From: Oxalobacteraceae bacterium OTU3CINTB1 | Lineage (GTDB): Bacteria; Pseudomonadota; Gammaproteobacteria; Burkholderiales; Burkholderiaceae_D | Length of the DNA: 64,000 bases | NCBI GenBank assembly: GCA_024123955.1 | Contig: CP099652.1 | Span: forward strand, 6,014,001-6,078,000 | Direction of reading: 5' to 3' | Shown: piece after piece, positions 10,643-19,586 of the stretch | Layout of the letters: every line of letters begins with the position of its first letter | How positions within the stretch are numbered: the first letter of the stretch is position 1 | The notes under the pieces: model-generated | The model's database searches: none | Seen by the model: only the letters and a program-made list of their open reading frames with translations | Told to the model about the DNA's origin: nothing | Program-made: the position numbers and the translations under genes

Positions 10643-11605
10643 TTAAGGTTGTGCGTGGCGATGAGCGGCCGAGTAGTTCCCGGTCACATAGTGCTCAAGC
10701 TGACGCTCGATGTCGGTCAGCAGGCTGGATGCGCCGATGCGGAACAGGTGCGGCTCCAGCCACTCGTTGCCCAGCTCCTCCTTCATCAGGGTCAGGTACT
10801 GCAGCGCGGCCTTGGCCGTGCCGACACCGCCCGCCGGCTTGTAGCCGATCTTGAAGCCGGTCTGCTCGTAATAGTCGCGGATCGCCCGCACCATCGTCAG
10901 CGAGACGGGAATCGTCGCGTTGACCGGCTCCTTGCCGGTCGAGGTCTTGATGAAGTCCGCGCCGGCCATCATGCAGACCCACGACGCCTTGGCCACGTTT
11001 TCCAGGGTGACCAGTTCACCGGTCGCCAGGATCGCCTTCACGTGCGCTTCGCCGCAAGCCTGGCGGTACGCCACCATCTCGTCATACAGCGCCTGCCAGT
11101 TACCCGTCAACACGTGTTGGCGGGTGATGACGATATCGATTTCGCTGGCGCCGGCGGCGACCGACAATTCGATCTCGCGCACCTTGGTTTCCATGCTGGT
11201 CAGGCCGGCCGGGAAGCCGGTCGACACGGCGGCGATCGGCAGGCGGCCTTGCAGCACCTGCACCGCCGGCTTGATCATCTCGTGGTACACGCAGACGGCG
11301 CCGGTGGCCAGCTTGACGTCCTGCAGGCCCAATGCCTCGACCAGGTCCGAACGCAGCGGACGCATGGCCTTCATGCACAGGCGCTCGACGCGGCCCGGGG
11401 TATCGTCGCCGGACAAGGTGGTCAGGTCGATCAGGCCGATGGCCTTGACCAGCCACGCGGCCTGGTATTCCTTCTTGACGGTGCGGCGGTTGGCCAGACT
11501 GGCGGCGCGACGGTCGGCCGCGCTCTTGTTGATGTGGATATGGTTGATCCAGCCCAGGTCCAGCGGGACCGCTTCATTACGTTTGAAATCAGTAATTACG
11601 CTCAT
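10643..11605 (-). CDS. deoC: Deoxyribose-phosphate aldolase
   Basis: 320-residue class I aldolase splitting 2-deoxyribose-5-phosphate into acetaldehyde and glyceraldehyde-3-phosphate. The Schiff-base lysine is in HVKAILATGEL, the second active-site lysine in GYKPAGGVGTAKAA, and the phosphate-binding segment is DFIKTSTGK. It is longer than the E. coli enzyme (~259) because of an N-terminal extension, a form common in proteobacteria. Its ATG overlaps the deoB stop (ATGA), indicating translational coupling. Confidence 0.95.
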   Translation of the reverse strand: MSVITDFKRNEAVPLDLGWINHIHINKSAADRRAASLANRRTVKKEYQAAWLVKAIGLIDLTTLSGDDTPGRVERLCMKAMRPLRSDLVEALGLQDVKLATGAVCVYHEMIKPAVQVLQGRLPIAAVSTGFPAGLTSMETKVREIELSVAAGASEIDIVITRQHVLTGNWQALYDEMVAYRQACGEAHVKAILATGELVTLENVAKASWVCMMAGADFIKTSTGKEPVNATIPVSLTMVRAIRDYYEQTGFKIGYKPAGGVGTAKAALQYLTLMKEELGNEWLEPHLFRIGASSLLTDIERQLEHYVTGNYSAAHRHAQP

Positions 11606-12795
11606 AACAGATTGCTTCCGTGGGAAAGTGGTTTCACGCCGAGGTGATGGGCCAGCGTCTGGCCGATGTCGGAGAAGGTTTCGGAGATAGGCAGCTGCTG
11701 CGCCTTCACGCCCGGACCGAAGAAGATCATCGGAATGTGCTCGCGGGTGTGGTCGGAGCCCGGCCAGGTCGGATCGCAGCCATGGTCGGCGGTGATCACC
11801 ACCAGGTCGCCCTCTTTGAGCTGGGCGATGAATTCCGGCAGGCGCGCGTCCATCTCGTGCAGCGCGTTCGAGTAGCCGGTGACGTCGCGGCGGTGGCCGA
11901 AGGCCTGGTCGAAGTCGACGAAGTTCACGAACGTCAGCGACTTGTCGCCGGCTTCCTGTTCGACCTTCATCAGCGCGTCGAACAGCGCCATGTTGTCCTT
12001 GCCCTTGACCACGCGCGATACGCCCTGGGTGGCGAAGATATCGCTGATCTTGCCGAGGGCGATGACTTCGCCGCCATCGTTTTTGACGTGGTCCAGCAAG
12101 GTCGGCGCCGGCGGCGCGACGGCGTAATCATGACGGTTGGTGGTGCGGATGTAGTTGCCGTTGGCGCCCGTGAACGGACGCGCGATCACGCGGCCGATGT
12201 TGTACGGCTCGACCAGTTTGAAGGCGATCTCGCACACTTCGTACAGGCGCTCCAGGCCGAACGACTCCTCGTGCGCGGCGATCTGCAGCACCGAGTCGGC
12301 CGAGGTGTAGATAATCAGCTTGCCGGTGGCGACGTGTTCATCGCCATGCTTGTTGATGATTTCCGTGCCGGAGGCGTGGCAGTCGCCCAGGAAGCCCGGC
12401 ACGCCGGTCAGCTCCTGCAGCTTTTGGGTCAGCTCGGCGGGGAACGACGGCACCGTCTTCGGGAAGTAGCCCCAGTCGAATTCCACCGGCACGCCGGCGA
12501 TTTCCCAGTGGCCGGACTGTGTGTCCTTGCCGGTCGAGCGCTCGCGCGCGGCGCCGTAGGCGGCGGTGAAGCCGTCGCGCTGCGCGAAGCCCTCGGCCCA
12601 TTCGCCGCTGGCGGCATGGGCGGCGGCGGCCAGGCCCAGTTTTTCCATCGTCGGCAGCGACATCGGCTTGCCGGTCTTGGCGGCCCAGGCGGCGATATGG
12701 CCGAAGGTGTTGGCGCCGACGTCGTTGTATTTGGCTGCGTCGGGCGTGGCGCCCAGACCGAAGGAGTCCAGCAGCAGGATAAATGCGCGTTTCAT
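11602..12795 (-). CDS. deoB: Phosphopentomutase
   Basis: 397-residue metal-dependent mutase of the alkaline phosphatase superfamily that converts (deoxy)ribose-1-phosphate to the 5-phosphate. Metal-binding motifs are visible: LLLDSFGLGATPD near the N-terminus and VVITADHGCDPTWPGSDHTR near the C-terminus. The ATG at 12795 is preferred over an upstream TTG at 12807, because the GGAG that would be codon 2 of the longer form is the ribosome site of the ATG. It sits between punA and deoC, with a terminator-like hairpin just upstream. Confidence 0.95.
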   Translation of the reverse strand: MKRAFILLLDSFGLGATPDAAKYNDVGANTFGHIAAWAAKTGKPMSLPTMEKLGLAAAAHAASGEWAEGFAQRDGFTAAYGAARERSTGKDTQSGHWEIAGVPVEFDWGYFPKTVPSFPAELTQKLQELTGVPGFLGDCHASGTEIINKHGDEHVATGKLIIYTSADSVLQIAAHEESFGLERLYEVCEIAFKLVEPYNIGRVIARPFTGANGNYIRTTNRHDYAVAPPAPTLLDHVKNDGGEVIALGKISDIFATQGVSRVVKGKDNMALFDALMKVEQEAGDKSLTFVNFVDFDQAFGHRRDVTGYSNALHEMDARLPEFIAQLKEGDLVVITADHGCDPTWPGSDHTREHIPMIFFGPGVKAQQLPISETFSDIGQTLAHHLGVKPLSHGSNLL

Positions 12796-12812
12796 AGTGT
12801 GCTCCAAAAAGC

Positions 12813-12833
12813 AAAAAAGGCGGCCTAGCCGCC
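12813..12833 (-). terminator. Intra-operon intrinsic terminator between punA and deoB
   Basis: On the minus strand GGCGGC-TAG-GCCGCC is followed by six T (the A-run at 12813-12818). The hairpin ends 18 bases before the deoB ATG. It would partially stop transcripts from punA and so lower deo expression relative to punA, unless deoB has its own promoter. Confidence 0.8.
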
Positions 12834-12843
12834 CTTCGGGTTC

Positions 12844-13683
12844 TTACGCCTGCGGTGTTTTGGCCACGTTGGCCAGGAAGCCGAGGATGACTTCAATCAG
12901 CGACGTCGCGGCGATGGCCGCATACTTCAAGGTCTGCTCGTGCGACAGCGGGAACGGCGACAAGCCCTCGGCCAGATTGGTGACAGCCGAAACGCCAACC
13001 ACCTTCAAACCACAATGACGCGCCGACACTACTTCCGGCACCACCGACATGCCGACGACATCGGCGCCCAGCATCTTGAAGGCGCGGATTTCTGCCGGGG
13101 TTTCGAAGTTCGGACCGGCGTAGGCGATGTAAACGCCCTGGTGCAGGGTCACATTCTTCTCTTCGGCGGACTTCAACAGCAGCGCGCGCAGGTCGGCGTC
13201 GTAGGCGTTGGCCATGCTGAAGAAACGCGGACCGAAACGCTCGTCGTTGGGGCCCATCATCGGCGTGCCGGGCATGAAGTTGATATGGTCGGTCAGCGCG
13301 ACCAGCGCGCCGGCGTCGACTTCGGTGCGCAGCGAACCGGCGGCGTTGGTCACGAACAGCATCTCGCAGCCCAGCAGCTTCATGGTGCGCACGGCGCTGG
13401 TCATCACGCCCAGACCGTAGCCTTCGTAGACGTGGCCACGGCCCTTCATGCACACCACCGCCACGCCGGACAAGGTGCCGATCACCAGTTCACCGGCGTG
13501 ACCGTGCACGGTACTGATCGGGAAGCCTGGCAGTTCGTTGAAGCTGATGGTGACCGCGTCGGTCATCTGCTCGGCCAGCACGCCCAGGCCGGAACCCAGG
13601 ATCATGGCGACGCGCGGCTTGAAATCGGCGGGAATGCGCGCGCGGATGATTTCGGCGGCCTGGAATGGGGAGTTATTCGACAT
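12844..13683 (-). CDS. punA: Purine nucleoside phosphorylase (trimeric type)
   Basis: 279 residues. It phosphorolyses (deoxy)inosine and guanosine to free base and (deoxy)ribose-1-phosphate. The family features are in order: MILGSGLG (phosphate loop), HGHAGELVIG, AYAGPNFETPAE, MSVVPEV and SAVTNLAEG with the base-binding Asn. The length and the NFETPAE/MSVVPE motifs place it in the low-mass trimeric PNP group (PunA/XapA) rather than hexameric DeoD. It is the first gene of the minus-strand nucleoside operon and faces psuK. Confidence 0.93.
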   Translation of the reverse strand: MSNNSPFQAAEIIRARIPADFKPRVAMILGSGLGVLAEQMTDAVTISFNELPGFPISTVHGHAGELVIGTLSGVAVVCMKGRGHVYEGYGLGVMTSAVRTMKLLGCEMLFVTNAAGSLRTEVDAGALVALTDHINFMPGTPMMGPNDERFGPRFFSMANAYDADLRALLLKSAEEKNVTLHQGVYIAYAGPNFETPAEIRAFKMLGADVVGMSVVPEVVSARHCGLKVVGVSAVTNLAEGLSPFPLSHEQTLKYAAIAATSLIEVILGFLANVAKTPQA

Positions 13684-13807
13684 GGTTATCCTCTGTTTTT
13701 ATAGATGACGCGCTGCGGGCCGTAGGTTGGCCGATTGAAGTTTTACTGCGGATACTGACACTATGCATCATTCTCTATATGTATGGCAAATACCATTTTT
13801 CTTCCGC

Positions 13808-13830
13808 ATTTATACAAAACCCGTATAAAT
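13808..13830. promoter_or_regulatory. Operator-like inverted repeat in punA/psuK control region
   Basis: ATTTATAC-AAAACCC-GTATAAAT: a perfect 8-bp inverted repeat with a 7-base spacer (23 bp total), about 125 bases upstream of punA and 110 upstream of psuK. Its size and symmetry are typical of a dimeric repressor site (LacI, GntR or DeoR type). The binding protein is not known. Confidence 0.6.
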
Positions 13831-13898
13831 CAGGGGTATTATCAGTGCCTGTCAACTGAGCACGCGCAGCGTCTTACGCCTTGATTGACCATTAACAA

Positions 13899-13928
13899 AC
13901 AAATGTTTATTATATCGGACAAATGTTT
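13899..13928. promoter_or_regulatory. Tandem ACAAATGTTT boxes upstream of psuK
   Basis: ACAAATGTTT occurs at 13899-13908 and again at 13919-13928, exactly 20 bases (two helical turns) apart, ending 11 bases before the psuK start. The first copy is embedded in the symmetric AAAC-AAAT-GTTT. It could be an operator for the helix-turn-helix that PsuK itself carries at its N-terminus, or for another regulator; that is inference. Confidence 0.5.
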
Positions 13929-13939
13929 TAAGGCCGACC

Positions 13940-15109
13940 GTGAACGATATTTCTAAAAAAGAGCAGCTCTACGAGTTGATCCGCGCCAACCCATTCATCT
14001 CCCAGCAGGATCTGGCGGTCGGGCTGCGCCTGTCGCGCTCGGCCGTGGCCGGCCACATCGCCAGCCTGATCCGCGAGCGCCGTCTGCTGGGCCGCGCCTA
14101 CGTGCTGCCCGATAAACGCCCCGTGCTGTGCATCGGCGCGGCCAACCTGGACCGCAAACTGCGCAGCATCGCCGCCATGCAGCTGGGGACGTCCAATCCG
14201 GCCACCGCCGAGGAAGTCTACGGCGGCGTGGCACGCAACATCGCCGAGAACCTGGCGCGCCTGAATCTGCCGACCGCGCTGCTGACCGCCCTGGGCGACG
14301 ACGGCGCCGGGCGCGCGCTGCGCGACCACGCGGAAACCGCCGGCATCGACATGCGCGGCTCGCTGAACCTGACCGACACCGCCACCGGCACCTACACCGC
14401 CATCCTCGACGAGCGCGGCGAATTGGTCGTGGCGCTGGCCGACATGACGCTGTACGACCGCATGACACCGGAGTTCCTGGCCAACCGGCTGCCGCAGCGC
14501 GCCGCCGCGTCGATGACGGTGGCGGACCTGAACCTGCCGGCCGACAGCGTCAGCGTGCTGCTCGATGGCGCCCGCGCCGACAATGTGCCGCTGATATTGG
14601 TGGCCGTGTCGCAGCCGAAGATGGCGCGCCTGCCGGCCGACCTGACCGGCCTGCGCCTGCTGATACTCAATCGCGGCGAACTCGAAACGCTGGCCGACCG
14701 CGCGCTGCCGACCGAGGCCGACGTGCGCCTGGCTTGCCGCGCCGTACTGGCGCGCGGCGCCCGGGATGTCATCGTCACCTGCGGCGGCCAGGGCGTGTTC
14801 CACACCCGCGACGGGGAGCTGGTATGGCTGGCCGCCCAGGAGGTGGACGTGGTCGACGTCACCGGCGCCGGCGACGCCTTTTCGGCCGCGGTCTGCTGGT
14901 CGCTGTACCAGGGCAGCCAGGATCTGACCCTGGCCTGCCGGCGCGGCCTGAAGGTGGCCGCGATGACACTGGAAAGCCACGAGACGGTATCGCCCATGCT
15001 GGCCGCCGACATCCTCGACGAGATCCAGGATTTTTATCCCACGCCGATCGCCCCGATGCCGCCGGTTTATTCGACCTTCGAGCCTCCCCTCTTCCCCCAT
15101 AAGGACTGA
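13940..15109 (+). CDS. psuK: Pseudouridine kinase with N-terminal winged helix
   Basis: 389-residue PfkB-family sugar kinase. Residues ~1-60 are a winged helix-turn-helix (ANPFISQQDLAVGLRLSRSA...), followed by the ribokinase fold: VLCIGAANLDRK, the GG motif in EEVYGGVARNIAENLARL, and the C-terminal signature DVTGAGDAFSAAVCW with the catalytic Asp. The HTH fusion is known in this group. The start is GTG at 13940, with AAGG seven bases upstream. It phosphorylates pseudouridine for PsuG, whose gene begins 3 bases after the stop. The HTH suggests autoregulation through the tandem boxes just upstream. Confidence 0.92.
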   Translation: MNDISKKEQLYELIRANPFISQQDLAVGLRLSRSAVAGHIASLIRERRLLGRAYVLPDKRPVLCIGAANLDRKLRSIAAMQLGTSNPATAEEVYGGVARNIAENLARLNLPTALLTALGDDGAGRALRDHAETAGIDMRGSLNLTDTATGTYTAILDERGELVVALADMTLYDRMTPEFLANRLPQRAAASMTVADLNLPADSVSVLLDGARADNVPLILVAVSQPKMARLPADLTGLRLLILNRGELETLADRALPTEADVRLACRAVLARGARDVIVTCGGQGVFHTRDGELVWLAAQEVDVVDVTGAGDAFSAAVCWSLYQGSQDLTLACRRGLKVAAMTLESHETVSPMLAADILDEIQDFYPTPIAPMPPVYSTFEPPLFPHKD

Positions 15110-15112
15110 CCC

Positions 15113-16024
15113 ATGCACCAATTCCTCCTGTTCTCGCCCGAAGTGGCCGCCGCCCGCGCCGCCGGCAAACCGATCGTCGCGCTGGAGTCGACCATCATCT
15201 CGCACGGCATGCCGTACCCGCAAAACGTACAGATGGCGCGCGAAGTCGAGCAAATCATCCGCGACGGCGGCGCCGTGCCGGCCACCATCGCCGTCATGGG
15301 GGGCAAGATCTGCATCGGCCTGTCGGACGAGCAGCTCGAATTGCTGGGCACCTCACCTGAGGCGATGAAGGTCAGCCGCCGCGACCTGGCCTACGTGCTG
15401 GCGCAATCGAAACTGGGCGCCACCACCGTGGCGGCGACGATGATCTGCGCGGCACTGGCGGACATCCAGGTGTTTGTCACCGGCGGCATCGGCGGCGTGC
15501 ACCGGGGTGCGGAAACCAGCTTCGATATCTCGGCCGACCTGCAGGAACTGGCGCGTACCTCGGTGGCGGTGGTGTGCGCGGGCGTCAAATCCATCCTCGA
15601 CATCGGCCTGACCCTGGAATACCTGGAGACGCACGGCGTACCGGTGGTCAGCGTCGGCCAGCGCGGATTCCCCGCCTTCTTCACGCGCGAGAGCGGCTTC
15701 AACGCCGACTTCCAGCTCGATACCCCGGCCGAGCAGGCGGCCTTCATCCAGACCAAGTGGCAGCTGGGCCTCGCAGGCGGCATCGTCGTCAGCAATCCGG
15801 TGCCGGAAGCGGAAGCGATGCCGAACGCGGAGATCGACGCCATTACCCTCCAGGCGCTGGGCGAAGCGGACGCGCAAGGCGTCACCGGCAAGAACGTCAC
15901 GCCGTTCCTGCTCGGCCGCATCAAGCAGCTGACGGAGGGCCGCAGCCTGGCCACCAACATCGCGCTGGTGAAGAACAACGCCCGCTGCGGCGCCGCGCTG
16001 GCCTGCGCCATGCAGTCGCACTAA
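15113..16024 (+). CDS. psuG: Pseudouridine-5'-phosphate glycosidase
   Basis: 303 residues, typical length. It breaks the C-C glycosidic bond of pseudouridine-5'-phosphate to uracil and ribose-5-phosphate. The family hallmarks are [16 protein letters not shown] with the active-site Glu, [30 protein letters not shown] with the Lys that forms the ring-opened adduct, and [15 protein letters not shown]. It is co-transcribed with psuK. Together they give the cell pseudouridine from RNA turnover or the environment. Confidence 0.95.
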   Translation: MHQFLLFSPEVAAARAAGKPIVALESTIISHGMPYPQNVQMAREVEQIIRDGGAVPATIAVMGGKICIGLSDEQLELLGTSPEAMKVSRRDLAYVLAQSKLGATTVAATMICAALADIQVFVTGGIGGVHRGAETSFDISADLQELARTSVAVVCAGVKSILDIGLTLEYLETHGVPVVSVGQRGFPAFFTRESGFNADFQLDTPAEQAAFIQTKWQLGLAGGIVVSNPVPEAEAMPNAEIDAITLQALGEADAQGVTGKNVTPFLLGRIKQLTEGRSLATNIALVKNNARCGAALACAMQSH

Positions 16025-16050
16025 TCGAGATTCCCGACACCAGGCCCGCC

Positions 16051-16956
16051 ATGTCCATCGATCTGAAACAACTGAGGTACTTCCTGGCCGTCGCCGAGGA
16101 AAAGAGCTTTAGCCGCGCCGCCGAACGCCTGCACATCTCGCAGCCGCCACTGAGCCAGCAGATCATGAAACTGGAGAGCGAGCTCGGTGTCAAACTGTTC
16201 GCCCGCACCACCCGCACCTTCGAGCTGACGGTGGCCGGCAAGGCGCTCATGAGCGAGGCGTCCGAGCTGCTGGCGAAGATGCGCATGACGATCGACACCA
16301 TCCGCCAGATCGACCGCGGCGAAGTGGGACGCCTGCGGGTGGGCATCGTCGGCTCGGCGATGTGGGGACCGATTCCCAGTTTGCTCGAGGAGTTCCAGAC
16401 CAAGTTCCCGCGCGTGACGTGGACCCTGCACGAACTGGGGCCGACCTTGCAGTACGAGGCGCTGCGCGCCAAGCAGGTGGACGTCGGTTTCTGGCGCGAG
16501 CCCAAGCTCGACGAGGATGACCTGAAGCAGGACAACCTGCGCCAGGAACTGTGCTTCCGCGAGGACGTGTGCGTGGCCATCAACGAGCACCACCCGCTGG
16601 CGAAAGAGGAGTCGATCGAGTTGATGGACATCGCCGACGAACCGATGCTCACGCTGGCGCTCGACAAATCCTCGTTCCCGCGCTATCTGATCCAGTGCTG
16701 CGTGAAGGCAGGCTTCCAGCCGACGATTTTCCAGGAAGCGTCCGAGCCGCAAACCTTGCTGGCGATGGTGGGCGCGGGCCTGGGCGTGGCGCTGCTGCCC
16801 GAGACCACCAGCCGCATCGGCTGGCCGGGCGTGGTGTTCCTGCCGATCCGCAGCAACCCGCCATCGGCCAATCTGTACATCACCTACACCACGCTGGACG
16901 ACGCACCGGTGGTGCGGGCGTTCCTGAACATCCTCAATCCTTCGAAGCCGGCTTAG
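16051..16956 (+). CDS. LysR-family transcriptional regulator
   Basis: 301 residues. The N-terminal winged helix-turn-helix (LKQLRYFLAVAEEKSFSRAA, then LHISQPPLSQQI) is followed by the two-lobe effector domain (from about residue 90, LRVGIVGSAMWGPIPSLL). The C-terminal lobe includes LLAMVGAGLGVALLP. The start at 16051 is 26 bases after psuG, on the same strand, so it may be the last gene of the psuKG transcript. The layout resembles the CbnR/CatM group. Its effector and targets are unknown; psu or nucleoside genes are possible targets by position only. Confidence 0.88.
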   Translation: MSIDLKQLRYFLAVAEEKSFSRAAERLHISQPPLSQQIMKLESELGVKLFARTTRTFELTVAGKALMSEASELLAKMRMTIDTIRQIDRGEVGRLRVGIVGSAMWGPIPSLLEEFQTKFPRVTWTLHELGPTLQYEALRAKQVDVGFWREPKLDEDDLKQDNLRQELCFREDVCVAINEHHPLAKEESIELMDIADEPMLTLALDKSSFPRYLIQCCVKAGFQPTIFQEASEPQTLLAMVGAGLGVALLPETTSRIGWPGVVFLPIRSNPPSANLYITYTTLDDAPVVRAFLNILNPSKPA

Positions 16957-16965
16957 TTGATCGGC

Positions 16966-17937
16966 CTAGTTGATCGTATCGAACGACGCGACGACGTCGA
17001 CAAGCTGCTGCCGCACCCAGATATGGGCGGGGTCGCGTTGAAAGCGCTCGTGCCAGATCATCGCCGGCGACAAAGGCGCAACCTCCAGCGGCAGATCCAG
17101 CACCGCGAGCGGCAGCCTTTGCGCGAGCAGGCGCGCCAGGCGGCTTGGCATGGTGAGTATCATGTCGCTGTCGGCCACCAGCATCGCACCGGCCAAAAAG
17201 TGGGGAACGCGCAGCGCGACGTGGCGGCCAAGCCCCAGCGCCGACAGCGCGACGTCGACCGCGCTTTCCCCAGTCCCTGAAATGGTCACGGCAATGTGGC
17301 GCAAGGTCGCATAACGCTCCATACGAAGTCCGTCCGCCACCTCCGGGTGGCCTGACCTGACCACGCACACCAGCCGATCGGCGTAAAGGCCGCGCCGATG
17401 CAAACTGCCGGGCAGCGCCTGGAAAACGCCCAGCGCCAAATCCGCGCCGCCCTGCTCGATCAGCCGAACGTTGTCCCCGGCCGGCGGCGCGATATGGAGG
17501 CTGAGCGCAGGCGCATCACGCTCGAAGCGGGCGGCCAACCCGGCGAGGACCGTCATGCTCAGATGGTCGTGGGCGGCGATCGTGATGCGCCCTGTCGCGG
17601 AGGCGGGATCGAAGACGGCAGGCGAGACGATGCCCCGGGCATCTTCGAGGAGCTTGGCCACCGGCCCCGCCAGCGTCGCCCCGCGCGGCGTCAGCTCCAG
17701 TCCCAGCCTGCCGCGCACCACCAGGCGATCGCCCAGCATCGTGCGCAGCCGCCGCAGCGCGCGGCTGGCGGCCGGTTGGCTCAATCCCAGGTGCAGGCCC
17801 GCCTGGGTCACGCTCCGCTCCCGAACCAGCGCCTCGAACAGCTTTAACAGATTGAGATCGACCGTCGATAAATCCACTTGGTGCATGTTGACCATGACTT
17901 TCATGCCATTGATGTATGTCGGGGCATCATCCACCAT
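16966..17937 (-). CDS. LysR-family regulator divergent from an NmrA-like gene
   Basis: Up to 323 residues. The helix-turn-helix lies around residues 25-65 (LLKLFEALVRERSVTQAGLH, then LGLSQPAASRALRRLRTML). The effector domain begins near residue 110 (GRITIAAHDHLSMTVLAGLA). Several ATGs are possible (17937, 17904, 17895, 17886) and none has a clear ribosome site; the shorter starts match usual LysR N-termini better. It is divergent from the NAD(P)-binding gene at 17967, the classic arrangement of a LysR regulator and its target, with only 29 bases between them if the longest form is right. Confidence 0.85.
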   Translation of the reverse strand: MVDDAPTYINGMKVMVNMHQVDLSTVDLNLLKLFEALVRERSVTQAGLHLGLSQPAASRALRRLRTMLGDRLVVRGRLGLELTPRGATLAGPVAKLLEDARGIVSPAVFDPASATGRITIAAHDHLSMTVLAGLAARFERDAPALSLHIAPPAGDNVRLIEQGGADLALGVFQALPGSLHRRGLYADRLVCVVRSGHPEVADGLRMERYATLRHIAVTISGTGESAVDVALSALGLGRHVALRVPHFLAGAMLVADSDMILTMPSRLARLLAQRLPLAVLDLPLEVAPLSPAMIWHERFQRDPAHIWVRQQLVDVVASFDTIN

Positions 17938-17966
17938 TCCGGTTCATCTGAACAGGAGATTTTTAT

Positions 17967-18866
17967 ATGACTGCTTCCACCCCTCTTCCCTACGTGGTAT
18001 TCGGCGTGACCGGCCGCACCGGCGCCGCCACCGCCGATGCGCTGTTGCGCGCCGGCGATCCGGTGCGCGTGGTGGTGCGCGACCCGGCCAAGGGCCGGCC
18101 GTGGGCCGAACGCGGCGCGGAGGTTGCCGTGGCCGACCTGACAGACCTGGCATCGATGACCAGGGCGCTCAGCCGGGCGCGGGGCGCCTATGTCGTCAGT
18201 CCGCAGCAGTACGGCCGTGAAGACCTGTTCGAGAGGGTCGCCTTGATCGCCGATACCACGGCGCGCGCCGCTGTGGCCGCGGACGTGCCCAGGCTAGTGG
18301 CGCTGTCCTCGGTGGGTGCCGACCGTGAAAGTGGAACGGGATGGATCGGGATGAACCGCATGTTCGAACAGCGGTTGGGCGACGCCGGAGTGGCCGTCAT
18401 CTTCCTGCGCGCGGCCTACTTCATGGAGAACTGGATGCCTATGGTGGGACAGGCCATGCGCAGCGGCACCCTGCCGACGTTCCTGTCGCCCCCAGAGCGC
18501 GCGCTACCGATGGTGGCGACGGCCGATGTGGGTAGCACTGCGGCGGCATTGCTAAGACAAGACAGCACTGGAACGTCCGTCGCCACCCTCGCGGGTCCAA
18601 AAGACTACACGCCGAATGAAGTCGCGACCATTATTTCAGCCACGCTTCGGAAGCCTGTCGGCGTGGCGGTCCTGCCCCAGGCAGAATGGCCCAAAGCGCT
18701 GGCGGATGCCGGATTCTCAGCGGCCGCCTTGGCCGGTTTCACCGAAATGACCTGTGGCCTGAATAGCGCGCATATCGACATCAAGAGCGATCCCACCGCG
18801 CTGGCATGGACAGGAACGACGGCGCTCGAACAAGTCATCGTCGAACTGGTACAGCGTCAGCGATAA
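17967..18866 (+). CDS. NmrA-like NAD(P)-binding protein
   Basis: 299-residue atypical short-chain dehydrogenase. The N-terminal Rossmann motif is VVFGVTGRTGAATADALLRA (GxxGxxG type), then VRVVVRDPAKG, and later LVALSSVGADRESGTGW. The catalytic Tyr-x-x-x-Lys is not seen, as is usual in NmrA/QOR2-type proteins, which act as redox sensors or quinone reductases. It has a strong ribosome site (AGGAG). It is probably controlled by the divergent LysR gene. Substrate unknown. Confidence 0.85.
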   Translation: MTASTPLPYVVFGVTGRTGAATADALLRAGDPVRVVVRDPAKGRPWAERGAEVAVADLTDLASMTRALSRARGAYVVSPQQYGREDLFERVALIADTTARAAVAADVPRLVALSSVGADRESGTGWIGMNRMFEQRLGDAGVAVIFLRAAYFMENWMPMVGQAMRSGTLPTFLSPPERALPMVATADVGSTAAALLRQDSTGTSVATLAGPKDYTPNEVATIISATLRKPVGVAVLPQAEWPKALADAGFSAAALAGFTEMTCGLNSAHIDIKSDPTALAWTGTTALEQVIVELVQRQR

Positions 18867-18878
18867 AGCTTGCTGCGG

Positions 18879-19529
18879 TTAGTGCGTCACGCCACCCGCC
18901 GCGCGCACATCGACAGTGTGCGCGAGCGTGGTGCGGATGGCGATGCGCAGGCCTTCGACCATGTCGTCGAGCCGCATGCTGGCCGAACCCGGATGCGAAG
19001 CCGCCTGCTGCGGCAGATAAGGAATATGGATAAAGCCGGCGCGCATGGTCGTGCCCCACTCGCTGGCCTGGTGCATCAAGCCGTAGAACACGTGGTTGCA
19101 AACGAAGGTGCCGGCGCTTTGCGACACCGACGACGGCAGGCCGGCATCGCGCAGCGCCTGCACGATCGCCTTGATCGGCAACGTGGAGAAGTAGGCGGCG
19201 GGACCGCCGGTGACGATGGGCTGGTCGACGATCTGGCGCATCTGGTTGTCCGCGATGGGCGCGTCGTCGACGTTGATGGCGACGCGTTCGATCGACAGGT
19301 CGACGCGGCCGCCGGCCTGGCCGACGGCGATCACGATACTCGGCTGCAGTTCCTCCACCGCCTGGTGCATCGCCTTCTTCGCCTGTCCGAACACGCAAGG
19401 CAATTGGCGCGCATGCACGACGAAGTCCCCTTCATGCCAGCCCTGCAGGGCGCGTACCGCTTCCCAGGAAGGGTTGATCGTCTCCTGATTGAAGGGTTCG
19501 AAACCCGTCAACAATATGATCTTTTTCAT
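18879..19529 (-). CDS. pcp: Pyrrolidone-carboxylate peptidase
   Basis: 216-residue cytosolic cysteine peptidase (family C15) that removes N-terminal pyroglutamate from peptides. The catalytic triad is visible: Glu in the segment around IVIAVGQAGGR, Cys in SAGTFVCNHVFYGLMHQ and His in GFIHIPYLPQQ. The N-terminus IILLTGFEPFNQETINPSWE is the family start. It lies 57 bases downstream of the DUF979 gene on the same strand. The DUF969-DUF979-pcp order recurs in bacteria and suggests that the two membrane proteins import the peptidase's substrate or export its product. Confidence 0.95.
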   Translation of the reverse strand: MKKIILLTGFEPFNQETINPSWEAVRALQGWHEGDFVVHARQLPCVFGQAKKAMHQAVEELQPSIVIAVGQAGGRVDLSIERVAINVDDAPIADNQMRQIVDQPIVTGGPAAYFSTLPIKAIVQALRDAGLPSSVSQSAGTFVCNHVFYGLMHQASEWGTTMRAGFIHIPYLPQQAASHPGSASMRLDDMVEGLRIAIRTTLAHTVDVRAAGGVTH

Positions 19530-19586
19530 CCGCTTTGACTCCCAACTTCACTACCAGATCGCTACTCTAACCTAAATGATTGTCGT

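Noticed and set aside
8281..10854. 857-codon open frame on the plus strand, antisense to the aldehyde dehydrogenase
   Set aside because: Shadow frame without motifs; the minus-strand ALDH is certain.
13665..13859. 64-codon plus-strand frame overlapping the punA start
   Set aside because: It overlaps a real gene start and a likely operator, and has no ribosome site.
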